Source: Mucilaginibacter roseus
GTDB lineage: Bacteria; Bacteroidota; Bacteroidia; Sphingobacteriales; Sphingobacteriaceae
Assembly: GCF_021215455.1 (NCBI RefSeq)
Contig: NZ_JAJPWV010000003.1
Span: 806,001 to 870,000, forward strand
Length of the DNA: 64,000 bases
Reading direction: 5' to 3'
Under the pieces are notes generated by a model. That model saw only the letters and a program-made list of their open reading frames with translations, searched no databases and was not told the DNA's origin. Of this stretch, positions 8,856 through 17,063 are shown piece after piece (within the stretch, counting starts at the first letter, position 1; the number at the start of each line of letters is the position of its first letter). The position numbers and the translations under genes were made by a program.

Positions 8856-10730
8856 TTATCCTTCAATCAGTTCAGTCAACTCAAGCCAACGCATACTTTT
8901 CTCATCAAGTTTGTCGTTTAATATAGCTAAGTCAGCCAATATTTTATTTAAATCTTCACTGCCTAAACCTGATGTGTTTAGCTTCTCGTTATGATCTTTA
9001 ATATCGTTTTCAAGCTTTGCTATTTCGTTTTCTAATCCTTCGTACTCACGTTGTTCCTTATAGCTAAGCTTATTCTTTTTAGGTGCGGCAACTACAGGAG
9101 CTGGTGCCGGTTTAACTTCAGCTTTTTGTTTTTCGGCTATTTTTTCAGCTTCCAGTTCGTTACGATATTCAGAATAATTACCGTTAAATATGCGTACATC
9201 GCCATTGCCTTGCATAATGAAAAGCTGCTCAGTAAGTTTATCAAGCAAATAACGGTCGTGCGATACAAGCATCAATACGCCATTATATCCCGTTAAAAAC
9301 TCCTCTAATACGTTCAGCGTATCGATATCCAGATCATTGGTTGGCTCATCCAGTATCAGGAAGTTGGGGTTCTTCATCAGGATGCTCATCAACTGTAAGC
9401 GCTTCTTTTCACCACCACTCAGGTTACTGATAAAGCTATGTTGCTTTTTAGGTGGAAATAAGAACAGCGTAAGGAGTTGTGATGCTGATATGGTTTTACC
9501 ATCAGCCATCGTAATATACTCGGCAACGTTTTTTACTACATCAATCACCCTTTCATCAGGCTTAAAAGTAATGCCCGATTGATGGAAGTAACCTAATACA
9601 GTAGTTTCACCTTTGATCACTTGACCCTTATCGGGTGATAAATTGCCGGTGATCATGTTCAATAGGGTAGACTTACCACTGCCGTTTTTACCGGCTAAAC
9701 CAATACGATCGCCTTTTTTAAATACATAATCAAAGTCCTCGACGATAGTTTGGCCATTAAAGCTTTTATTCACGTGCTCAAGCTCCATTATTTTGTTGCC
9801 TTGCCTTGCTGTCTTAACACTAAGCTCAACTTTCGCCTTTGGGCCTGCACCCTTGGTTTTATCCTCAAGCTCATAAAAAGCATTAATACGCGCCTGCGAT
9901 TTGGTGCCACGTGCCTGCGGCTGCCTGCGCATCCATTCCAGCTCTTTCTTTAACAGGTTGCTGTTTTTTTGAAACTGCACTTCATCGTTGGCTTCCCGCT
10001 CAGCTTTCTTTTCCAGAAAATATCCGTAGTTGCCGGCATAAGTAAATATGCGGCCTTTATCGATCTCGATAATCTCGTTGCAAACGTTATCTAAAAAGTA
10101 TCGGTCGTGCGTTACCATCAGGATGGTTTTGTTGCCTTCAGTAAGCAATTTCTCCAACCATTCAATCGTATCAATGTCCAGGTGGTTGGTAGGCTCATCC
10201 AAAATATACAGTTCCGGATCTTCGATTAGTAAACGGGCAAGCGCTAAACGTTTCTTTTGTCCGCCGGATAATGATGCTATATTTTGATTGAGATGGTGAA
10301 TATCCAATCTGCCCAAAATGGTCTTGATCTTATACTCATACTCCCAGGCATCAACCTCACTCAACTCCTCCATTATTTTATCGAGCGCCTTACTATTTTC
10401 AGGATCGTTCTCTAATAATTCCTCATAGCGCCTTATTAATTGCTGCTGGATGTTATCCTCGCTGAAAATATAATCGCTGATGGTAACAGCACTTTTAAAG
10501 TCAGGGTCTTGCTCCAGGTAACCTACTCGCAAATCGCGGGCACGCACAGCCTTGCCTTCGGTAGGCATTAGCTGCCCTGATAAAATTTTGAGCAGGGTTG
10601 ATTTACCCGCGCCGTTAACGCCCACTAAGGCCACCCTGCGCCCACGGTTAATACCAATGGTCATGTTCCTAAACAGCCAGTGGTCATGAAACGAATGGCC
10701 TAAATTTTCTCCTGATATATACGTGCTCAC
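8856..10730 (-). CDS. ABC-F family ATPase, Uup-like
   Basis: A soluble 624-residue protein with two ABC ATPase domains and no membrane segments, the hallmark of ABC-F ribosome-associated factors. Domain 1 has Walker A GVNGAGKST (37-45), signature LSGGQKKRLALARLL and Walker B LYILDEPTNHLDI. A linker follows with the basic RRQPQARGTKSQARI segment. Domain 2 has GKNGSGKST, LSGGEKKRLQLM and FLILDEPTNDLDI. The last roughly 90 residues form a charged coiled coil (KLSYKEQREYEGLENEIAKL), as in Uup. Uup acts in ribosome or DNA-intermediate handling, but the exact role here is inferred. Its ATG overlaps the stop of the upstream gene by 4 bp, indicating translational coupling. Confidence 0.9.
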   Translation of the reverse strand: MSTYISGENLGHSFHDHWLFRNMTIGINRGRRVALVGVNGAGKSTLLKILSGQLMPTEGKAVRARDLRVGYLEQDPDFKSAVTISDYIFSEDNIQQQLIRRYEELLENDPENSKALDKIMEELSEVDAWEYEYKIKTILGRLDIHHLNQNIASLSGGQKKRLALARLLIEDPELYILDEPTNHLDIDTIEWLEKLLTEGNKTILMVTHDRYFLDNVCNEIIEIDKGRIFTYAGNYGYFLEKKAEREANDEVQFQKNSNLLKKELEWMRRQPQARGTKSQARINAFYELEDKTKGAGPKAKVELSVKTARQGNKIMELEHVNKSFNGQTIVEDFDYVFKKGDRIGLAGKNGSGKSTLLNMITGNLSPDKGQVIKGETTVLGYFHQSGITFKPDERVIDVVKNVAEYITMADGKTISASQLLTLFLFPPKKQHSFISNLSGGEKKRLQLMSILMKNPNFLILDEPTNDLDIDTLNVLEEFLTGYNGVLMLVSHDRYLLDKLTEQLFIMQGNGDVRIFNGNYSEYRNELEAEKIAEKQKAEVKPAPAPVVAAPKKNKLSYKEQREYEGLENEIAKLENDIKDHNEKLNTSGLGSEDLNKILADLAILNDKLDEKSMRWLELTELIEG

Positions 10731-11383
10731 GCTAATTGTTTTATTTTTTCGGTAGTGTACACAAACACTCCGTTGTCGTTAGTTAATGATTGATTAAGCA
10801 TTGCCCGTGCTACCGTTTCAGCTTTTATGCTTTTGTATTTTTTTAAGCCGCCTATCAGCAGAGGATTTAATACCGCAAATACTACATTCGCAATTTTTTC
10901 ACCTAAACGCGGCTCATCACGATCACCTTCTAAAAATGATGGCTGATAGATATAGGTACTTTTAACACCGGCAGCTTTTACATCAAGTTCTGCATCACCT
11001 TTTGTTTTCAAATAATAGTTAGATGATGCGGAGTTAGCTCCAATAGCAGAAATCAAATGATACTCATTAACACCATTTTTAGCGGCTAATTGCGCCAACT
11101 TAACGGGGTAGTCATGATCTATCTGCCGGTATTGAATACGATCTGGCGTTTGCTTTTGAGTTGTACCCAAAGCACAAAACAGGACATGCCCGTTTATCAG
11201 ATTACTATATCTGTCCAGGTCGTTAAAATCTATCACCGCTTGTATCAACTTTTTATGCTCAACCGGCAACTGACGGCGGGTTAACACCAAAACCTCATCA
11301 TATTCAGGGTGCTGCAAAAGCATGGTCAGTAAGTTACTGCCAATAAGTCCGCTTGCGCCCGCTATAATCGCTTTGTATGCCAT
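10727..11383 (-). CDS. NAD(P)-binding oxidoreductase-like protein (HTATIP2/TIP30 type SDR)
   Basis: An atypical short-chain dehydrogenase fold protein. The start chosen is the ATG at 11383, giving MAYKAIIAGASGLIGSN with the nucleotide-binding motif GASGLIG at residues 9-15. A longer frame from 11404 adds seven residues that do not fit the family. Other conserved features are CALGTTQKQ (in place of NNAG) and YYLKTKGDAE, which resembles the YxxxK catalytic pair. The family includes TIP30-like and nucleoside-diphosphate-sugar epimerase-like proteins; substrate and reaction are unknown. It overlaps the downstream ABC-F gene by 4 bp, so both are probably translated from one message. Confidence 0.8.
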   Translation of the reverse strand: MAYKAIIAGASGLIGSNLLTMLLQHPEYDEVLVLTRRQLPVEHKKLIQAVIDFNDLDRYSNLINGHVLFCALGTTQKQTPDRIQYRQIDHDYPVKLAQLAAKNGVNEYHLISAIGANSASSNYYLKTKGDAELDVKAAGVKSTYIYQPSFLEGDRDEPRLGEKIANVVFAVLNPLLIGGLKKYKSIKAETVARAMLNQSLTNDNGVFVYTTEKIKQLA

Positions 11384-11469
11384 AATGTTGAAAAAATTAT
11401 GCAAAAATACATATAATAAATTTGTGGAATAAATATTGAATGTTTAAACATATATTAAATAACATTGAT

Positions 11470-12177
11470 ATGGAAAAGATATTTCATCCTGCTAATCAAC
11501 GTGGTTATAATGATATTGGCTGGTTGAAGGCTAACTTCTCATTTAGCTTCGGTCCGTATTATGATCCTGAAAAAATACATTTTGGTGCATTGCGCGTACT
11601 GAATGACGACATTATCGGCCGCGGCCGCGGGTTTGGCGCGCACCCGCACGATAACATGGAAATTATTACCATTGTGCTTGACGGTGCGTTGGAACATAAA
11701 GACAGCATGGGCAATGTAGGAATAATAAAAGCCGGTGAAGTGCAAGTAATGTCAGCAGGCACGGGTATAACACATTCCGAATACAATCCGCTGCGCGATA
11801 AAGATACCAGCAGCTTACAGATATGGCTATTTCCGAAGGAACAGAACATCAAGCCAAGGTATGACCAGAAAAGCTTTATTGACGCGCTTAAATTAAATGA
11901 ATTAACTATGCTAATATCTCCCGATCAAAATGAGGCCACGCTTTGGATTAATCAGGATGCTACCTTTAGTATGGGCGAATTTGAAACCGGAAAGACCATC
12001 AATTATGATATGAAAACGGCTGGAAACGGAGCTTATATCTTCCTGTTAGAGGGAAGCGTTGAAATTGCAGGCGCAATTTTAAACAAAAGAGACGCACTGG
12101 GTGTTTATGATACCAGTTCTGTAACCATTGAAACCGTTGCGCACTCGCGTTTACTGATACTCGAAGTACCTATGTAA
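11470..12177 (+). CDS. pirin family protein
   Basis: A bicupin of the pirin (YhhW) group, 235 residues from the ATG at 11470; an in-frame ATG at 11440 would add ten residues not typical of the family. The N-terminus MEKIFHPANQRGYNDIGWLK followed by SFGPYYDPEKIHFGALRVLNDD is diagnostic. Metal ligands expected at His58, His60 (FGAHPHDN), His102 and Glu104 (GITHSEYN) are all present. YhhW-type pirins are quercetin 2,3-dioxygenases in vitro; the cellular role is unclear. Divergent from the NAD(P)-binding gene, with about 86 bp between the starts. Confidence 0.9.
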   Translation: MEKIFHPANQRGYNDIGWLKANFSFSFGPYYDPEKIHFGALRVLNDDIIGRGRGFGAHPHDNMEIITIVLDGALEHKDSMGNVGIIKAGEVQVMSAGTGITHSEYNPLRDKDTSSLQIWLFPKEQNIKPRYDQKSFIDALKLNELTMLISPDQNEATLWINQDATFSMGEFETGKTINYDMKTAGNGAYIFLLEGSVEIAGAILNKRDALGVYDTSSVTIETVAHSRLLILEVPM

Positions 12178-12280
12178 CCTGCCCGCTCCGCGCATATTAT
12201 CCATGTGTTTGTCATGAACAATGTTGCTTAAAACAAACGGGAATGTTTGTATGTAGTTGCTGATTATAATTTGGACGAAT

Positions 12281-13054
12281 ATGGCAGAGCAGGTAATACC
12301 CGCATGGAAAAAGTGGCTTGAAGGCATTGGCGAGCAGGGCGTATTTTTTACGCGCTTTGTCCGCAATATTTTCGCTGGTGGCTTTGAATGGTCAGAATTT
12401 GTTCGCCAGTGTTATGAAATTGGTTACAAATCGTTAACACTGGTAGGCATAACTTCATTTATTATGGGCTTGGTGCTCATATTACAATTGCGGCCTACCA
12501 TGGTTGATTTCGGTGCCGAAAGCATGCTGCCGCGAACCTTGTCCATCGCGCTGATACGTGAGATAGGCCCGGTTATTACCGCCATCATTTGTGCAGGCAA
12601 GATAGCATCCAGCATTGGTGCCGAACTGGGCAGTATGAAAGTTACCGAACAGATTGACGCTATGGAAGTATCGGGCGCTAACCCGGTACAATACCTGGTG
12701 GTGACCCGCATTATTGCTACCGCTTTTATGGTGCCCCTGCTTACCTTAATTGGTGATGTGATCGGCCTGTTTGGCGGATATATAGCCATTAATCTTACGG
12801 ATGATATCAGCTTTTACCTTTACTTCCAAAAATGTATAGCCTCCATTGAATTTGTTGATTTCATACCGGCATTCATCAAAACCATATTTTTTGGCTTTGC
12901 TATTGGTTTTGTGGGATGTTATAAGGGTTACAACTCTAATAAGGGAACTGAGAGTGTGGGCATCGCGGCTAATTCGGCAGTGGTCACCGCTTCGTTATGG
13001 ATTTTTGTGATTGATGCGATCGCTGTTCAGGTAACCAACCTTTTATACTATTGA
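12281..13054 (+). CDS. mlaE: MlaE/YrbE-type ABC transporter permease
   Basis: Inner-membrane permease of the Mla phospholipid-transport system, 257 residues from the ATG at 12281; a frame opening at 12257 uses an upstream codon and is less likely. It has an amphipathic N-terminus, then about five hydrophobic segments. The conserved MlaE stretch runs ALIREIGPVITAIICAGKIA with IGAELGSMKVTEQIDAMEV, the coupling helix region that contacts the ATPase. It leads an operon with the ATPase (4 bp gap) and the MCE protein, which together trap and move lipids between inner and outer membranes. Direction of transport and the periplasmic partner MlaC are not shown here. Confidence 0.92.
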   Translation: MAEQVIPAWKKWLEGIGEQGVFFTRFVRNIFAGGFEWSEFVRQCYEIGYKSLTLVGITSFIMGLVLILQLRPTMVDFGAESMLPRTLSIALIREIGPVITAIICAGKIASSIGAELGSMKVTEQIDAMEVSGANPVQYLVVTRIIATAFMVPLLTLIGDVIGLFGGYIAINLTDDISFYLYFQKCIASIEFVDFIPAFIKTIFFGFAIGFVGCYKGYNSNKGTESVGIAANSAVVTASLWIFVIDAIAVQVTNLLYY

Positions 13055-13058
13055 TACC

Positions 13059-13850
13059 ATGGCAGACAACAAAGATATATCGACAGTTGATCAGCCGGTT
13101 AAAACGGACACTAACGAGGTGGTTATTCATATAAAAGGCCTGAAAAAGTCTTTCGGTGAAAAAGAAGTGCTGCGCGATATCAACCTCGATTTAAAAAGAG
13201 GCGAGAACGTGGTGGTATTAGGCCGATCAGGACAGGGTAAATCCGTAACCATACAATGCATTGCAGGTTTGCTAACCCCTGACGATGGGGAGTTAACCGT
13301 ATTTGGCGAGGATGTTACCCAAATGAATGAGGACGAATTGAAGCAGTTGCGTATAAAGATAGGTTTCCTGTTTCAGAGTGGGGCGCTGTATGATTCTATG
13401 ACCGTTCGAGAGAACCTTGAATTTCCGCTTACACGCGTTTTAAAATTGAAGGACCAGCAAGAGATAGACCAAAGGGTAGAAGAGGTATTAGAGGGCGTAG
13501 GATTGGCTGATGCAGCCGATAAGATGCCGTCCGACCTATCGGGTGGGATGCGTAAACGGATAGGGCTTGCCCGAACGCTTATTGTAAAGCCTGAAATTAT
13601 GCTTTACGATGAGCCTACTACAGGCCTCGACCCAATAACATCGCGCGAAATAAGCGAATTGATATTGAACATGCAGCGTAAATACAAAACATCATCAATC
13701 ATCATCACACACGATTTGGAGTGCGCTAAAATAACCGCCGACAGGGTAGTGGTAATGAATGATGGCGAATATATAGCCGAGGGTACTTACGAGGCGCTGC
13801 AAGCTTCGGAAAATGAATTTGTACGATCTTTTTTTAACGAACAGAAATGA
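13059..13850 (+). CDS. mlaF: MlaF-type ABC transporter ATP-binding protein
   Basis: ATPase that powers the MlaE permease, 263 residues. About 20 poorly conserved N-terminal residues precede the ABC domain. Walker A is GRSGQGKSV near 53-61, the Q-loop FLFQSGALYDSMTV is near 110-123, the signature LSGGMRKRIGLART is near 158-171, and Walker B IMLYDEPTTGLDP is near 178-190. The FQSGALYDSMTV stretch is typical of MlaF over other importers. It starts 4 bp after mlaE and its stop overlaps the mlaD-like start (ATGA), so the three are translationally coupled. Confidence 0.93.
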   Translation: MADNKDISTVDQPVKTDTNEVVIHIKGLKKSFGEKEVLRDINLDLKRGENVVVLGRSGQGKSVTIQCIAGLLTPDDGELTVFGEDVTQMNEDELKQLRIKIGFLFQSGALYDSMTVRENLEFPLTRVLKLKDQQEIDQRVEEVLEGVGLADAADKMPSDLSGGMRKRIGLARTLIVKPEIMLYDEPTTGLDPITSREISELILNMQRKYKTSSIIITHDLECAKITADRVVVMNDGEYIAEGTYEALQASENEFVRSFFNEQK

Positions 13851-14674
13851 AAGCAACATCATCACAAAAAATAAAAATAGGCATCTTCTCCATAGTTGGC
13901 ATCGCGGTGCTTATTGTGGCCATCTTTCTGATTGGCAGCCAAAAGAGTATGTTCAACTCCACTTTTAACGTGTATGGCGAATTTAAGAATGTGAGCGGCT
14001 TACAGGTAGGAAATAATGTGCGCTTTGCAGGTATAAATGTAGGTGTTGTAGAAAACATCACCATTGTTACGGATAGCATGGTACGTGTTGACCTTACGCT
14101 GAACAGCAACGTAAATAAATTCATAAAAAAGGACTCGAAGGTGAGCATCAGCAGTGATGGTTTGATGGGCGATAAATTGGTAGCCATTGCACCGGGCGGA
14201 GTTAAAACGCAGGAGATAGTAGAGAACGGCGATAAGCTTGAAGCGGTGAACCCATTGGATGTTGACAAGATGATCAACAAGCTAACCCGCGTTGCTGATA
14301 ATGCCGAGAAGCTATCGGCCAATCTTTCCGATGTGGTTTATAAAATCAATCATGGCAAGGGCAGCATTGGCCGTTTGCTGAATGATGACAAGATAGCCGA
14401 GGATTTACGTGGTACCGTTAAGCAAGCCAAATCAACCATAAAAACGGTTGACGCCGCTACGGTAACACTGCACGAAGATTTAAAGGCAGCACAAAGCAAC
14501 TTCCTGCTGCGAGGTTTCTTTAAAAAGAAGGAAAAGGCAGCCAAAGCCAAACAAGATTCCATCCGCAAAGCCAACGAAAAGGCTGAAAAAGAAAAGAAGA
14601 GGGCACAGGAGAAGGCCGAAGAAGAACGTAAAAAACAAGAAGAAGAGGCTAAGAAAAAGCAGGATGATAATTAA
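13847..14674 (+). CDS. mlaD: MlaD-type MCE domain lipid-transport protein
   Basis: A 275-residue periplasmic MCE protein anchored by one N-terminal helix (about 8-28, IGIFSIVGIAVLIVAIFLIG). The MCE domain spans roughly 36-115 and includes VSGLQVGNNVRFAGINVGVV and SSDGLMGDKLVAIAPG. A helical stretch follows with the HGKGSIGRLLNDDKIAEDL motif common in Bacteroidota MlaD. The last 55 or so residues are a very charged Lys/Glu/Ala low-complexity tail, longer than in Enterobacteria. MCE hexamers bind lipid above the MlaEF complex. Its end overlaps the convergent neighbour by 4 bp, leaving no room for a separate terminator. Confidence 0.92.
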   Translation: MKATSSQKIKIGIFSIVGIAVLIVAIFLIGSQKSMFNSTFNVYGEFKNVSGLQVGNNVRFAGINVGVVENITIVTDSMVRVDLTLNSNVNKFIKKDSKVSISSDGLMGDKLVAIAPGGVKTQEIVENGDKLEAVNPLDVDKMINKLTRVADNAEKLSANLSDVVYKINHGKGSIGRLLNDDKIAEDLRGTVKQAKSTIKTVDAATVTLHEDLKAAQSNFLLRGFFKKKEKAAKAKQDSIRKANEKAEKEKKRAQEKAEEERKKQEEEAKKKQDDN

Positions 14675-15576
14675 TCACGAGCCATCTTTAAATTCATCAC
14701 CCGTTTTACAAAGGTTCTGATTAAACGTTTAGGATTATCTTTATCTATTAATCGTTCTACGACTAATATATCTGCTGAAAGGGTGTAATTGCAAACGAAG
14801 CTGGAATTATCATATTGGTAGGTAAATTCAATAGTTTTTTTACTGGCATCAAGTTTATATTTATTGGGTGGTGCCGCTATACCACCGGTTTCTGTATACA
14901 ACCCGAACTGGCCGAAGTACAATTTTAAATTATTGTTAGAGATTGTACTGTCTCCTATTGTTTCACCTACCTGCACCCATTCAATCGGATGATTATTGAG
15001 CCAGTCGCCAATCAGCTCATTACTTGTATTTCGATAGTCTGTTAAAGGCATAACAAATTGCCAATAAGCCGCTGCAATAATTAAAACGTTAACGGCCCAT
15101 TCAATACCTGAAAATTTAAGTTTTGATGTTTTAGATAGGATCAGCATTATTATGCTTTTCACTTTACACCACTCAATTGCAAATATTAACAGGTTCAATA
15201 GCAACAGAATCGAGGCTATTAATTTAGTAGCATCCCATAGCTCTAATGCGTAGTTAATCAAAAATACGTTGACGGTTACAGGCAGCATAAGCGCAGCGCC
15301 TAAGAAGGATGTTCTTCTGAAAAGAAGCAGGAGGGCCGGTATCAGCTCACAAAAGCCTAATAATACCTCAAACCATGGAGAATGCCCCAAAAAAGCCCAG
15401 GTTAAAGCAGTCCCTGGTGTTTGTTCAAGCGGTAGCAATAAGGTTGCTGAAGTAACTACAAACTGTGTACGGAGTATTTTGGTGAATGCGTAGGGCAGCA
15501 TGGTAATTGCCAAAGCGTATCGCACCAGTATAAGGTATAGTTCAGATTTCTTAAAAAATTGCAATAGGGTTTTCAT
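14671..15576 (-). CDS. DoxX-like membrane protein
   Basis: About 300 residues with several transmembrane segments in the first two thirds (LILVRYALAITMLPYAFTK, LLGFCELIPALLLLF, LIASILLLLNLLIFAI, WAVNVLIIAAAYW). A soluble, probably periplasmic, C-terminal part of about 110 residues resembles a small beta domain. The helical part resembles the DoxX/DoxD family. The longest frame would begin with a TTG at 15657, but that codon sits in the terminator hairpin of the preceding gene. The ATG at 15576 (or the adjacent one at 15579) is therefore preferred. Function unknown, perhaps redox or envelope related beside the peroxidase. Ends in a 4-bp overlap with the mlaD-like gene. Confidence 0.65.
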   Translation of the reverse strand: MKTLLQFFKKSELYLILVRYALAITMLPYAFTKILRTQFVVTSATLLLPLEQTPGTALTWAFLGHSPWFEVLLGFCELIPALLLLFRRTSFLGAALMLPVTVNVFLINYALELWDATKLIASILLLLNLLIFAIEWCKVKSIIMLILSKTSKLKFSGIEWAVNVLIIAAAYWQFVMPLTDYRNTSNELIGDWLNNHPIEWVQVGETIGDSTISNNNLKLYFGQFGLYTETGGIAAPPNKYKLDASKKTIEFTYQYDNSSFVCNYTLSADILVVERLIDKDNPKRLIRTFVKRVMNLKMARD

Positions 15577-15627
15577 CATGCTGTTAACGCTTGCTTGATC
15601 AGCGTATTGCACAATAAGCATCAAATA

Positions 15628-15654
15628 AAAAGGGCGCTTATCAAGCGCCCTTTT
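15628..15654 (-). terminator. terminator after the glutathione peroxidase gene
   Basis: Stem AAAAGGGCGCTT (15628-15639), loop ATC, AAGCGCCCTTTT (15643-15654): a perfect 12-bp arm with A/T tracts on both sides, 3 bp past the peroxidase stop. It works on the minus strand, between the peroxidase and DoxX-like genes. Confidence 0.85.
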
Positions 15655-15657
15655 CAA

Positions 15658-16170
15658 TTATAATGCATTTGTTATTTCCGGTGATAACGGAGTTGTTTTT
15701 GAACGGTAACGGTGTATCAGCTTGCCGTTTTCATCAATCAGGAATTTTTCGAAGTTCCATTTGATCTCGCCTGTAAAATCAGGGTTTTCGGCAGTGGTTA
15801 GGTATGCGAATAGCGGACTGATATCATCGCCCTTAACACTTACTTTTTCACTAAGTGGAAAAGTTACGCCATAGTTTTTTTGGCAGAAAGACTTGATCTC
15901 CAGGTTAGCGCCGGGTTCCTGTCCGCCAAAGTTATTTGCCGGGAAGCCTACCACTACCAGCTTATCTTTATACTGATCGGCCAGCTTTTGCAGTTCAGCA
16001 TACTGCGGCGTGTAACCACATTGCGAGGCTGTATTAACGATCAGCACTTTTTTGCCTTTGTATTTAGCTAAAGAAAAATCTTTGCCTTCGATGGATTTCA
16101 GTTTAAAATCGTATACGCTTTTTGCCGGTGCAACAAAAAGCAAAGCCAGTAAAATGGTCAGTGTTTTCAT
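15658..16170 (-). CDS. glutathione-peroxidase-family thiol peroxidase, exported
   Basis: A 170-residue Cys-type glutathione peroxidase. The N-terminal 15-18 residues look like a signal peptide (MKTLTILLALLFVAPAKS). The peroxidatic Cys51 lies in VNTASQCGYT, and the other catalytic-tetrad residues are Gln84 (FGGQEPG), Trp138 and Asn139 (WNFEKF). Cys96 (KSFCQKN) fits the resolving Cys of thioredoxin-dependent members, so the reductant is more likely thioredoxin-like than glutathione. It reduces hydroperoxides, probably in the periplasm. It lies 44 bp beyond ybeY in the same direction and may be read from that operon or from its own promoter. Confidence 0.9.
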   Translation of the reverse strand: MKTLTILLALLFVAPAKSVYDFKLKSIEGKDFSLAKYKGKKVLIVNTASQCGYTPQYAELQKLADQYKDKLVVVGFPANNFGGQEPGANLEIKSFCQKNYGVTFPLSEKVSVKGDDISPLFAYLTTAENPDFTGEIKWNFEKFLIDENGKLIHRYRSKTTPLSPEITNAL

Positions 16171-16214
16171 GGTTTAATAAATTGATAAACAGTTTATACG
16201 GGTAAAATTAGGAA

Positions 16215-16640
16215 TTAAAATGAGCGTTTGCCTAAATAAAAATCTTCTTTTTGTGTCATAATTTTTTTATCGGCAGGCTTTTTATCCGGGTAGCCAAGCA
16301 GGTGTAGTGTCCCATGAATTATTACGCGGTGCAACTCGTCAGCATCAGCAACGCTAAATTTAGCGGCGTTTTCACGCGTTCGTTCTACTGAAATAAAAAT
16401 ATCGCCTACAATATCTCCCTCTACTTCGCTGTTATCAAACGTTACAATATCGGTATAGGTATCGTGGTTAAGATACTGCCTGTTGATCTCGATCAGGTAA
16501 GCATCCGAGCAAAAAATGTAATTGAGTTCCTTTAATTTATAACCTTCGGCTTCAATAGTGTCTTTTATCCATTGCCTTATGGCGGTTTTTTGTTTCAGCT
16601 TGAATTTTATGTCCTCTTCAAAAAAATTAATTGCCGGCAT
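16215..16640 (-). CDS. ybeY: endoribonuclease YbeY, rRNA maturation factor
   Basis: Zn-dependent RNase for 16S rRNA 3'-end maturation and ribosome quality control, 141 residues, cytosolic. The core motif is RVIIHGTLHLLGYPDKKP near 104-121. The two His of HGxLH are present, but the third His of the classical HGxLHLxGYDH motif is replaced in GYPDKK, as I recall for other Bacteroidota YbeY proteins. The start overlaps the stop of the upstream RsbW-like gene by one base (TAATG), so translation is coupled. It is the third gene of the DUF4175/RsbW-like/ybeY operon. Confidence 0.92.
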   Translation of the reverse strand: MPAINFFEEDIKFKLKQKTAIRQWIKDTIEAEGYKLKELNYIFCSDAYLIEINRQYLNHDTYTDIVTFDNSEVEGDIVGDIFISVERTRENAAKFSVADADELHRVIIHGTLHLLGYPDKKPADKKIMTQKEDFYLGKRSF

Positions 16641-17062
16641 TATATCTTAAAGTGAAGTTCAATTTCGTTACCGCGCGTGTTAAATATGCATTGATCGGCC
16701 AGTTGTTTTAATATAAACACGCCCCGGCCTGTAAGTTTTTCCAGGTTTTCCGGCGCGGTAGGGTCTGGCAGGCTGTTATAATCAAAACCTTCGCCCTCGT
16801 CGGTGATTGTCCATATAATGCGCTTAAGTTCAACTTCAGCGTTAACTATAACAATTTTGCTTTCATCCTGCTGGTTTCCGTGTACTATAGCATTCATAAC
16901 GGCTTCGTTCAGGCAAGTCATCATATTGGCGAAAACATCGTCTCCAACATGATGTTTATCGGCAATCTCTTCAATTAAAAGCTCAAGCTGGTTAATGCTT
17001 TCCAATTTTGAAGGCAGCTGCAACGTATATAGTTCACTGGTGTGAACGTTATTATGTTCCAT
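16640..17062 (-). CDS. RsbW-like ATP-binding protein (anti-sigma-factor kinase fold)
   Basis: About 140 residues from MEHNNVHTSEL (ATG at 17062; another ATG at 17074 is possible). Longer frames upstream run through the end of the DUF4175 gene and are not credible. It has the GHKL ATPase boxes: N-box NEAVMNAIVHGN, G1 DEGEGFD and G2 TGRGVFILKQL. In the RsbW/SpoIIAB family such proteins phosphorylate an STAS-domain antagonist and bind a sigma factor; no such partner is in this window. The start falls just after the DUF4175 stop and its stop overlaps ybeY by one base, so all three genes are tightly coupled. Confidence 0.85.
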   Translation of the reverse strand: MEHNNVHTSELYTLQLPSKLESINQLELLIEEIADKHHVGDDVFANMMTCLNEAVMNAIVHGNQQDESKIVIVNAEVELKRIIWTITDEGEGFDYNSLPDPTAPENLEKLTGRGVFILKQLADQCIFNTRGNEIELHFKI

Positions 17063-17063
17063 T

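Noticed and set aside
13834..14322. 162-codon minus-strand frame opposite mlaD
   Set aside because: Shadow of an excellent MCE gene in a coupled operon; no family features.
15577..15657. TTG-started extension of the DoxX-like protein
   Set aside because: It begins inside the peroxidase terminator hairpin; the ATGs at 15576/15579 are better.
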